Origin: Prevotella sp.
GTDB taxonomy: Bacteria; Bacteroidota; Bacteroidia; Bacteroidales; Bacteroidaceae
NCBI GenBank assembly: GCA_021204605.1
Contig: JAJPZD010000123.1
Coordinates: forward strand, 1-5,755
DNA length: 5,755 nucleotides
Reading direction: 5' to 3'
Shown: positions 1-4,393 of the stretch, piece after piece
How positions within the stretch are numbered: position 1 is the first letter of the stretch
Layout of the letters: each line of letters starts with the position of its first letter
Program-made: the position numbers and the translations under genes
The notes under the pieces: model-generated
What the model saw: the letters and a program-made list of their open reading frames with translations, nothing else
What the model was told of the DNA's origin: nothing
Databases searched by the model: none

Positions 1-346
1 GCACCGTTACGTTGTTGGTTATGCTGGAGCAAACTATCCTCATTGCTGGGGTGTGTCCAAGACGTCTGGTGGCACTCGTCAGGGATGGGCATCCGCCGAT
101 ATTCTGACTGTTGTGACGTCTGATGATGTAACTATGGAAGATGGTGGAAGCCTCGGATATTACGACATTCCGAATTATACCGGAACGAGTATCGTGAGTG
201 CTCTGGATGCAATCAAGGTTGACAGCTCTTATGCTCATCGCAAGCTGATTGCTGCTGCGAACAGCATTAGTGGCTACACTGGAACGGCTTCTCAGAATAC
301 GCAGATGCTTAATCTGCTGAAGGCTGGAAAGCTGATCAAGGCATAA
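1..346 (+). CDS. C-terminal end of a probable phage lysin / cell-wall hydrolase (5' partial)
   Basis: The reading frame is open from base 2 and ends at TAA 344-346, giving the last 114 residues of a protein that starts outside the window. The first part ends in a GWASADIL segment (about residues 28-35), like the end of small SH3-like wall- or glycan-binding domains. The last 50 residues contain two YTGT segments, a SIVSALDAIKVDSS stretch and the ending NLLKAGKLIKA. From memory, this kind of tail closes lysins (amidases, GH25 muramidases) of clostridial gut phages and prophages. No catalytic domain is visible, so the enzyme type cannot be given. A membrane/coiled-coil gene follows 79 bases downstream, as expected in a lysis module. 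A tail-associated wall hydrolase is the main alternative. The GTG at 53 is internal to the frame and is not the start. Confidence 0.6.
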   Translation, partial: HRYVVGYAGANYPHCWGVSKTSGGTRQGWASADILTVVTSDDVTMEDGGSLGYYDIPNYTGTSIVSALDAIKVDSSYAHRKLIAAANSISGYTGTASQNTQMLNLLKAGKLIKA

Positions 347-371
347 CTTATAGACGTAGCATATTAAGATA

Positions 372-406
372 GGCTGGGCTGCGCGGTAAGTCTGCGCAGT
401 CTGGCT
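372..406 (+). other. Stable RNA hairpin between lysin and membrane-protein genes
   Basis: CTGCGC at 379-384 pairs perfectly with GCGCAG at 394-399 around a 9-base loop. The stem can extend outwards seven more pairs (372-378 with 400-406), several of them G-U. There is no T-run after it, so it does not look like an intrinsic terminator. It ends ten bases before the ribosome binding site of the next gene and could affect mRNA processing or translation of that gene. Confidence 0.45.
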
Positions 407-425
407 GATTATTAGGGAGGCTGGC

Positions 426-1025
426 ATGGTTGAATTACTTACGACCTATAATCTTACCGACATCTTAATATTCTGTGTTATACTTGCGCTTGCGCTTAAG
501 GCATTCGTCACGTTTCTTGACTGGGCGCATGAGAGAATGAAACAGCACTTTGATAAGGGATATTCGCAGACAAGAAAAGAAGAAAAGTCTGACGAAAAGC
601 TCGTGGCTATCGAGAAAGAGATGAAGTCTGTTGAAGGGTGCATCACTGAAATTACACACTCTATTGCGGAATCGAATGAAAAAATAGATGATCTAGTTGA
701 ATCGGTAAACAAAAGGGTAGATACTCTTGTAGAGTCTGACATTGAGGCTATAAAGTCATATATTACAGAAAAGCACCGATACTTTGTTTATGAACAAGGA
801 TGGATTGACGCGTATAGCAAAGAGTGTTTAATTAAGAGATTTCAGATTTATAAAGATGAAGGTGGGAATACGTTCGTCGGTGGCTTGATGGACGAGATTT
901 GCGACCTGCCCATGGTTCCGCCAAAGGATGACGAATCTATGCACGACAAGTTTGTAAACACAGAAAAGTATATTCAAAAGAATCATGAGAAGAAGAAGGA
1001 AACTCGTGAGCCTTCGGCTGTTTGA
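426..1025 (+). CDS. Membrane-anchored coiled-coil protein of the lysis module (holin-like position)
   Basis: This is a 199-residue protein. The ATG at 426 follows a strong ribosome binding site (AGGGAGG, 414-420) at five bases. One hydrophobic segment lies at about residues 10-31 (DILIFCVILALALKAFVTFL). A long charged, heptad-like region follows (about 50-115), then a compact segment (about 115-165) with aromatic residues (HRYFVYEQGWIDAY), and a Lys-rich tail. The likely topology is one N-terminal membrane helix with the rest in the cytoplasm. I recall similar proteins beside lysins in clostridial phages, usually without a function. Its place after the lysin suggests a lysis accessory role comparable to holins or XhlA-type proteins. 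It is long for a holin and has only one clear membrane helix, so I do not call it a holin. It is the last gene before the terminator at 1104-1139. Confidence 0.8.
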   Translation: MVELLTTYNLTDILIFCVILALALKAFVTFLDWAHERMKQHFDKGYSQTRKEEKSDEKLVAIEKEMKSVEGCITEITHSIAESNEKIDDLVESVNKRVDTLVESDIEAIKSYITEKHRYFVYEQGWIDAYSKECLIKRFQIYKDEGGNTFVGGLMDEICDLPMVPPKDDESMHDKFVNTEKYIQKNHEKKKETREPSAV

Positions 1026-1103
1026 TACGGCCAGAGCCTCTCAGAAATGTAATACATTTTAAATGGAATTTGAATTGAATCCATAAGCATTGTCCTTTTA
1101 TTG

Positions 1104-1139
1104 GGGTAGGCAATTAAGTTTGTCTACCCTTTCTTTTTC
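1104..1139 (+). terminator. Intrinsic terminator of the late/lysis transcript
   Basis: A 10-bp stem pairs 1104-1113 (GGGTAGGCAA) with 1120-1129 (TTGTCTACCC), with one G-U pair and a six-base loop. It is followed by the T-rich run TTTCTTTTTC. It lies 79 bases after the membrane-protein stop codon, the right place to end the + strand late operon and protect the attachment region from read-through. Confidence 0.9.
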
Positions 1140-1159
1140 ACTATAAAGAAAGGCTATCG

Positions 1160-1231
1160 ATGCTTAAAGTTAAAGAAATGATTAAAGAAATGAAAATCAT
1201 GCAGGCGGTTTCAATTTGGCATTTGGTCTAA
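1160..1231 (+). CDS. Possible 23-codon small ORF (doubtful)
   Basis: ATG 1160 to TAA 1229-1231 would encode a 23-residue, Lys/Met-rich peptide (start MLKVKEMIKEMK, end WHLV). An AAAGG-like ribosome binding site (about 1149-1152) stands seven bases upstream. Its VKEM/IKEM repeat comes from the DNA tandem repeat at 1170-1193, and the stop codon falls in the candidate att core. It starts just after the terminator, with no promoter visible in front of it. The repeat is more simply read as a protein-binding site, so coding is unlikely. Confidence 0.15.
   Translation: MLKVKEMIKEMKIMQAVSIWHLV
1170..1193. repeat. Tandem 12-bp direct repeat (2 exact copies), candidate integrase/Xis arm sites
   Basis: TTAAAGAAATGA occurs at 1170-1181 and again, without a gap, at 1182-1193. 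A related CTTAAAG stands just before at 1163-1169. It lies about 30 bases left of the candidate core, on the side away from int, where a distal arm of attP would be expected. The function is inferred. Confidence 0.5.
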
Positions 1232-1243
1232 ATGTGGTATAAA
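1216..1243 (+). promoter_or_regulatory. Sigma-70-type extended -10 promoter inside attP
   Basis: TTGGCA (1216-1221, 5/6 to the -35 consensus) is separated by 16 bases from TATAAA (1238-1243, 5/6 to the -10 consensus), with an extended -10 TG at 1235-1236. Transcription would start at about 1249-1251 and run rightwards with no gene ahead before the terminator at 1330-1354. It could make a short RNA of about 105 bases, or drive host DNA if rearranged by integration. No experiment supports it here; AT-rich DNA gives such matches by chance. Confidence 0.45.
1220..1234. other. Candidate attP core (crossover) site
   Basis: CATTT-GGTCT-AAATG is a perfect 5-bp inverted repeat around a 5-base centre. 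Short inverted core sites around a 5-8-base overlap are typical of tyrosine recombinases, and AT-rich flanks are typical of Tn916-type Int. Part of it, TTGGTCTAAAT (1223-1233), recurs exactly at 1451-1461, and TTGGTCTA also at 1439-1446 beside the int stop codon. Either location could be the true core. Confidence 0.35.
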
Positions 1244-1245
1244 TT

Positions 1246-1284
1246 GCGCTTGTTATTGGCGATAAATCGTTGCACCGCAAGCGC
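1246..1284. repeat. Inverted repeat GCGCTTG...CAAGCGC
   Basis: Perfect 7-bp arms at 1246-1252 and 1278-1284 enclose 25 bases. The loop contains its own short palindrome (CGAT-AA-ATCG). TTTT follows at 1285-1288. This may be a hairpin at the 5' end of an RNA from the 1216-1243 promoter, a weak terminator, or a binding site for a recombination protein. Confidence 0.4.
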
Positions 1285-1329
1285 TTTTGGAATTAAAATC
1301 AAACATCATACCATATTTCGGTACTTTTT

Positions 1330-1354
1330 AAAAGCCCCATAACCACGGCTTTTT
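1330..1354. terminator. Probable bidirectional intrinsic terminator downstream of int
   Basis: AAAAGCC (1330-1336) pairs perfectly with GGCTTTT (1347-1353) around a 10-base loop, with one further T at 1354. Because the stem begins with A and ends with T runs, it can work on both strands. On the - strand it lies about 100 bases after the int stop codon and would end the early/int transcript. On the + strand it would end any RNA from the promoter at 1216-1243. Confidence 0.6.
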
Positions 1355-1380
1355 GTATCGTGAAATAATTCAGTTTTAAT

Positions 1381-1436
1381 GATTGCCGTTATAAATCTCG
1401 GCAAATCGTGGCATATCACGGCATAACTCGGCAATC
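1381..1436. repeat. Four GGCA repeats at exact 10-bp period plus an inverted flank; candidate Int arm-type sites
   Basis: Units of the form yGGCAwanCn begin at 1399, 1409, 1419 and 1429, exactly one helical turn apart. The last unit, CGGCAATC (1429-1436), has a perfect inverted copy GATTGCCG at 1381-1388. The array lies 20 bases from the int stop codon. Closely spaced direct repeats beside int are typical arm-type sites for the N-terminal domain of lambda- and Tn916-type integrases. The role is inferred from place and pattern. Confidence 0.55.
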
Positions 1437-1455
1437 GTTTGGTCTACAAATTGGT

Positions 1456-2667
1456 CTAAATTCTGCACACGTTCTCCATGATATTTCCAAGGTCATCAAC
1501 GTGCGTATGCGTATAGTGATCCATGGTAATCGTGATCGTGGAGTGACCCATAATGTACTGGAGCTGCTTCGGCGGAACACCACTGTTCGCCATGTTGGTG
1601 CAGAACGTGTGACGTGCTACATGTGGAGTAATCTTAGGAAGATGAACCTCATGCTTCTTATTATACCTTCCAACGATGTCATTGAAGCGTTGCTCCCAGT
1701 CTGCTGAAATCAAGACGTTGCCCCTCCGGTTTAAATACAAAAACCCGGTATATGCCTTGCCGTCATCATCATACAGCACTGGTTCATTATCGAACTTCTC
1801 CCTACGCTGGATGATTCTTTCGAAGCATTCCTTTACGCTATCGCTCATGGGGATGATTCTATAGCCGCTCTTTGACTTAGGCGGGCCAACAAACATCCCT
1901 TTGTTTGGAACCTTCAGCACCTGATGATTGATATTGATTCTTCCATTTTCGAGGTCAATATCGTCCATGGTCAATCCGCAGAACTCCGATATCCTCATTC
2001 CAGTCTTGAACAGAATATACACAGGCTCATAATACTTCTTATAGCATGTGTCCTCTTTTAGAAAGTCCAATAAAGCTTTCTCCTGTTCCGGCGTTATCGC
2101 GTCTCTTGTATTAACGGTGTAACGCACGACGTCGCTCAGGCTGAAATCAAAAGGATTCCTCACAGCAATCTCATCCTCTATCGCCATCTTATATGCGAGT
2201 TTCAAGATTGTCTTAACTCTGTCAATAATCTCTCCGGGCACTCCATCCTTGGCAAGTCCAACGCACCACGCTTTAGCTTCGGACGTTCTCACATCGTTAA
2301 TCTTCCTTTGTAAGAATGGACTTCCTTCAACGCGGTCAATGCTTGTCTCGTACTGATGAACTGTCACAGGTTTATACCCTGGCTTGCTCTGGATATATCT
2401 TCTTGCAAGTTCAAGCAGGGTGACGTTGCTCTTGCTAACGTCCAGCTTCATATCAAGCATTTGCTTAATTTCTTTCTCCTTCTCCCGCAAAGAAGAATCC
2501 TGTCGCTTGCCAGAGGGAACATGGTCTGCCTCAGTCAATCTCCAACTGTAGACTGTTACTCTATTGCCGTTTAAGTCCGTATACCTGTACTTATACCTCC
2601 CATCTGCGTCCTGAGTCTCTCCGTTCCACAAGCGTCTTCCCTTCGAGTCTTTCCTTGTTTCACTCAT
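1456..2667 (-). CDS. int: Tyrosine integrase, Tn916 Int family
   Basis: This 403-residue site-specific recombinase would join phage attP to a host attB and, with Xis, reverse the reaction. The N-terminal part (about 1-70, MSETRKDSKGRRL...YKYRY...YSWRL) matches from memory the arm-binding three-stranded-sheet domain of Tn916 Int. A core-binding helical domain follows (about 82-175, ending NPFDF), then the catalytic domain. Visible active-site residues are R225 (TGMRISEF), K264 (PPKSKSG), H349 and R352 (TPHVARHTF), H375 (MGHS) and nucleophile Y385 (DHYTH), so the enzyme looks intact and full length (Tn916 Int is about 405 residues). ATG 2667 has a strong ribosome binding site (GGAAGGAG, 2673-2680) at five bases. 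It is the last gene of the leftward operon, but an intrinsic terminator stands between xis and int. Confidence 0.97.
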   Translation of the reverse strand: MSETRKDSKGRRLWNGETQDADGRYKYRYTDLNGNRVTVYSWRLTEADHVPSGKRQDSSLREKEKEIKQMLDMKLDVSKSNVTLLELARRYIQSKPGYKPVTVHQYETSIDRVEGSPFLQRKINDVRTSEAKAWCVGLAKDGVPGEIIDRVKTILKLAYKMAIEDEIAVRNPFDFSLSDVVRYTVNTRDAITPEQEKALLDFLKEDTCYKKYYEPVYILFKTGMRISEFCGLTMDDIDLENGRININHQVLKVPNKGMFVGPPKSKSGYRIIPMSDSVKECFERIIQRREKFDNEPVLYDDDGKAYTGFLYLNRRGNVLISADWEQRFNDIVGRYNKKHEVHLPKITPHVARHTFCTNMANSGVPPKQLQYIMGHSTITITMDHYTHTHVDDLGNIMENVCRI

Positions 2668-2679
2668 ATCGGCTCCTTC

Positions 2680-2734
2680 CTAAAAATAAAAAGGGCCGCC
2701 TGCATGATATGTAATAATAACACACAGACGGCCC
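2680..2734 (-). terminator. Intrinsic terminator in the int leader, between xis and int
   Basis: On the - strand, GGGCCGTCTG (2734-2725) pairs with CAGGCGGCCC (2702-2693) in a 10-bp stem with one G-T pair. A 22-base loop separates the arms. TTTTTATTTTTAG follows directly (2692-2680). The T-run ends where the int ribosome binding site begins. The stem and T-run are convincing; the large loop makes efficiency uncertain. It would reduce transcription from the early operon into int unless antitermination acts. Confidence 0.75.
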
Positions 2735-2750
2735 AAATTCTACAATAAAT

Positions 2751-2960
2751 TTAAATCGTTGTAAGTTCCTCGTCAATCATTTGCTCGAAGACTTTACGCT
2801 TAATCAGTGGCCTCGTTCCATCCCACAAAATGAATTTGGCATCGTGGTGCTCTTTTATGTAATCTTCAAGCTTCTTATATCCAATGCCAAAGTATTCCTT
2901 TGCTTCTGGTACGGTCAACGTGTATTTCTCCCACCATGGGAGTTTTTCTTGTGTTGGCAT
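2751..2960 (-). CDS. xis: Excisionase, Tn916 Xis-like
   Basis: This is a 69-residue DNA-bending recombination directionality factor that would bind attachment-site DNA and steer Int towards excision. It has a winged-helix pattern: LPWWEKYTLTVPEAKEYFGIG (about 7-27; helix-turn-helix entry), KKLEDYIKEHH (29-39), and the wing and last helix LIKRKVFEQMID (52-63). From memory, Tn916 Xis is 67 residues with the closely similar segments IWERYTLTIEEASKYFRIG and IKRKQFEKIID. I chose ATG 2960 because AAAGGAG (2966-2972) stands five bases upstream. A longer frame to 3002 would have no such site and would overlap dUTPase by 32 bases. That ribosome binding site overlaps the dUTPase stop codon, suggesting coupled translation. 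Int follows after an 83-base gap holding a terminator. Confidence 0.93.
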   Translation of the reverse strand: MPTQEKLPWWEKYTLTVPEAKEYFGIGYKKLEDYIKEHHDAKFILWDGTRPLIKRKVFEQMIDEELTTI

Positions 2961-2965
2961 ATTCT

Positions 2966-2972
2966 CTCCTTT
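2966..2972 (-). promoter_or_regulatory. Ribosome binding site deciding the xis start
   Basis: AAAGGAG on the - strand lies five bases before ATG 2960 and overlaps the TAA of the dUTPase gene (2973-2971). It fixes the xis start at 2960 rather than at the in-frame ATG at 3002. Confidence 0.85.
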
Positions 2973-3402
2973 AATCCGTTCCGGTGCTTCCGAATCCACC
3001 ACGGTCAGCCCCGCCGAGTTGCTCGACTTCCTTGAACGAGATGTTGTCCTTCATCTTCTTTTCGACTCTGAACTGGCAGATACGGTCACCGACGTTGATG
3101 ATTGTATCTCTTGTCGCATACACGGGCATCCCCCAAATGTCGTTGTCTCCAGAATAACTGTTGTCGATGATCCCGACTCCATTGGTCTGAATGATACCCC
3201 ATTTCTTAAATGTAGAACTCCTAGGAACGATATGCGCTTCATAATTCTTTGGAAGCTTCATAGAAACCCCGAGTGAAATGATAGCGAAATCCCCTGCATG
3301 AAGTTCAACCTTTTGTGCAGCTCTAAGATCAATCCAGTCTCCGTTTTTAATTTTCTCGATTTTCTTGATCTCATCTGTATGATATTTAATCTGAATCTTC
3401 AT
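2971..3402 (-). CDS. dut: dUTP diphosphatase (trimeric dUTPase)
   Basis: This 143-residue enzyme hydrolyses dUTP to dUMP and diphosphate, keeping uracil out of phage DNA and supplying dUMP for dTTP synthesis. All five motifs of the trimeric family are present in order: motif 1 GDWIDLRA (21-28), motif 2 PRSST (60-64), motif 3 GIIDNSYSGD (77-86) with catalytic D80 and Y83, motif 4 GDRICQF (105-111), and the C-terminal Phe loop GGFGSTG (135-141) that closes over the nucleotide. Length is usual for the family. ATG 3402 has AAAGGAG (3409-3415) six bases upstream and overlaps the preceding gene's stop codon (TAATG). Xis starts ten bases after its stop. dUTPases are common in early operons of Gram-positive phages; in Staphylococcus aureus some also derepress mobile islands, but nothing here shows such a role. 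Confidence 0.96.
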   Translation of the reverse strand: MKIQIKYHTDEIKKIEKIKNGDWIDLRAAQKVELHAGDFAIISLGVSMKLPKNYEAHIVPRSSTFKKWGIIQTNGVGIIDNSYSGDNDIWGMPVYATRDTIINVGDRICQFRVEKKMKDNISFKEVEQLGGADRGGFGSTGTD

Positions 3403-3764
3403 TACGCGCTCCTTTCTATCTTAGTTCCCGTCAATGCATGAAGAACGGCATCCAATGAGACATTGTACTCATACGGCGTACAATAAAACTTACAAGCGTA
3501 GCATTCAGCGCTGCAAGTTGTGCATTCGATGTGAGCGTCACATCTTACAGTTTTCCATAGAGATTTCATGGCTCGCCTAAGATGGGCAGACTCTGTATCA
3601 GATAACGCTTTTAATACGGTCATGACGGCCTCATCGTATTGAGCGCAGTCAGTATACAGGCTGCATCCTTTGCATTGTTCCACGCTATACGCGCATTTCG
3701 TTTCTGCCATGCGTTCACACATTGACAGTTTACATAAATATGTAGTAGCTTCATCTAATGACAT
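3402..3764 (-). CDS. Small Cys-rich protein with two copies of a four-Cys module
   Basis: I do not recognise this 120-residue protein as a named family. It consists of two similar halves. Half 1 (about 2-54): EATTYLCKLSMCERM, Cys16, Cys24, Cys31-x2-Cys34, then an amphipathic end EAVMTVLKAL. Half 2 (about 60-112): RAMKSLWKTVRCD, Cys75, Cys81/84, Cys88-x2-Cys91, then DAVLHAL. Each half probably binds a zinc ion. The same module occurs in the genes at 3766-4092 and 5369-5668. I chose ATG 3764 because its MSLDEA start aligns with MTAEEA and MPTFQEA of those genes, and GGAAGAAG (3774-3781) stands nine bases upstream. ATG 3773 is possible; starting further upstream would overlap the preceding gene heavily. 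The start is one base after the stop of the preceding gene, and the end overlaps the dUTPase start. Confidence 0.8.
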   Translation of the reverse strand: MSLDEATTYLCKLSMCERMAETKCAYSVEQCKGCSLYTDCAQYDEAVMTVLKALSDTESAHLRRAMKSLWKTVRCDAHIECTTCSAECYACKFYCTPYEYNVSLDAVLHALTGTKIERSA

Positions 3765-3765
3765 A

Positions 3766-4092
3766 TCATACATCTTCTTCCGTGTCTGAAAATTCTTGGC
3801 CTTCTTCGTAAATCCCCGCAAGGTACTCCCTGTATTTCTCACATATGCGTTGCGTCTCAGCCGCATATTCTTCCTTTGCCGCACTCATATATCCGTTGTT
3901 AATCACATCATCCAACGCGGCAATCGCAACTGTAAAGATATCCTGCTCTGAGAAATCTATGTTGGTGTCAAAAGGACAATGATCGCACCATCCGAACTCT
4001 TCACATTTCTCTGGACTCATTCCGTCGCAAATCAATATCTTCCAGAGGTTATCCCTCGCCTCTTGAAATGTTGGCATTTTAATCTGACCCAT
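3766..4092 (-). CDS. Small Cys-rich early protein, one four-Cys module plus helical tail
   Basis: This 108-residue protein is of no family I can name. It begins with the shared module: FQEARDNLWKILICDGM (9-25), Cys22, Cys30, Cys36-x2-Cys39 (WCDHCPFD), then a helix DIFTVAIAAL. A likely helical, charged tail (about 66-108; AKEEYAAETQRICEKYREYLAG) follows and ends very acidic (EEGQEFSDTEEDV). Zn binding by the four cysteines is likely; the function is unknown. ATG 4092 is chosen for GGAGGG (4098-4103) five bases upstream. It overlaps the gene before it by 14 bases and is followed after one base by the next Cys-rich gene, so the products are probably made together. Confidence 0.82.
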   Translation of the reverse strand: MGQIKMPTFQEARDNLWKILICDGMSPEKCEEFGWCDHCPFDTNIDFSEQDIFTVAIAALDDVINNGYMSAAKEEYAAETQRICEKYREYLAGIYEEGQEFSDTEEDV

Positions 4093-4393
4093 CGTGTCCC
4101 TCCATATCCTCTTCGCTAGGCATTGTAAAAAGCGTATCGTATTCAGTCCATGTCGTGCTATTTGCCATATGGTACGTCTTATTCGGAACTTGACCCAACC
4201 TTTTCAGGGCTTTCATAACATTTGCCGCATCTTGATACGTTGCGATTAACTGTCCTACCCGGTTCCCATTTTGGTCAAAAGCATTCCCATATGCATATAT
4301 TCCAAACAATCCTGTTTGTGTAGGCTCGGCTTTGAACATATATATCTGATCAGAGTCATATAATGTCATTTTGTTTTGGTCGAATATCTTCAT
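4079..4393 (-). CDS. Small phage protein of unknown function
   Basis: This is a 104-residue protein starting at ATG 4393 behind a strong ribosome binding site (GAGGAGGT, 4399-4406, spacer five bases). The pattern is a short start (FDQN...YDSDQIYMF), a glycine-rich beta region (LFGIYAYG...GNRVGQLIATY), a helix (DAANVMKALKRLG) and YHM, with a later FTMP. This resembles, from memory, small proteins common in Firmicutes phages of the type 'N-Q-D-r...d...lG.Y...e.A..vl...yyMP', which have no known function. There are no cysteines, unlike its neighbours. It overlaps the upstream gene by 38 bases and the downstream gene by 14. The overlaps and ribosome binding site support a real gene. Confidence 0.8.
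   Translation of the reverse strand: MKIFDQNKMTLYDSDQIYMFKAEPTQTGLFGIYAYGNAFDQNGNRVGQLIATYQDAANVMKALKRLGQVPNKTYHMANSTTWTEYDTLFTMPSEEDMEGHDGSD

Larger units (their letters stand above)
1026..1455. other. Gene-free region between lysis module and integrase: probable attP
   Basis: These 430 bases separate the convergent lysis genes (+) and integrase (-) and contain no convincing gene. They hold a short palindrome AAATGT-AAT-ACATTT (1045-1059), a strong + strand terminator (1104-1139), a 12-bp tandem repeat (1170-1193), a candidate recombination core (1220-1234), an extended -10 promoter (1216-1243), a long-loop hairpin (1246-1284), a near-symmetrical terminator (1330-1354) and four 10-bp-spaced GGCA repeats (1399-1438). 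A tyrosine integrase gene lies next to it. The mix of direct repeats, inverted core and integrase is what an attP needs: arm sites on both sides of a core. The exact core is inferred. Confidence 0.6.

Noticed and set aside
53..346. GTG at 53 as the start of a 97-residue gene
   Set aside because: The frame is open back to the window edge, the upstream residues fit the same domain, and no ribosome binding site precedes 53.
446..742. - strand open frames within the membrane-protein gene
   Set aside because: Serine/phenylalanine-rich shadows of a coiled-coil coding sequence; no start signal.
1399..1438. CRISPR-like array
   Set aside because: The repeat unit is only 10 bp with no spacers; it fits phased protein-binding sites instead.
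1140..1455. tRNA gene or tRNA 3' end serving as the att site
   Set aside because: I found no T-arm plus CCA-like end or cloverleaf on either strand.
1408..1864. Two + strand open frames (1408-1707 and 1676-1864)
   Set aside because: Both lie antisense to the well-supported integrase and have no recognisable motif or ribosome binding site.
2356..2574. + strand open frame inside int
   Set aside because: Antisense to the integrase N-terminal domain; no supporting signal.
2703..2745. Promoter for int in the loop of the xis-int hairpin (TATTAT or TACATA as -10)
   Set aside because: The possible -35 elements (TTGTAG, TTGGGC) give a 20-base spacer or only a 3/6 match at -10, so it is not convincing.
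2961..3002. Longer xis starting at ATG 3002
   Set aside because: The extra 14 residues overlap the dUTPase C-terminus and lack a ribosome binding site, while ATG 2960 has AAAGGAG at five bases and matches Tn916 Xis length.
2781..3276. Two + strand open frames across xis and dUTPase
   Set aside because: Antisense to two clearly identified genes; their sequences show no known domain.
3765..3884. N-terminal extension of the two-module Cys-rich gene to ATG 3884
   Set aside because: The basic extension overlaps the previous gene by 119 bases, and the ATG at 3764 aligns with the starts of the paralogous genes.
3402..4092. Toxin-antitoxin or anti-defence pair made by the adjacent small genes
   Set aside because: Only the size and overlap suggest it; no toxin, antitoxin or anti-restriction motif is visible.
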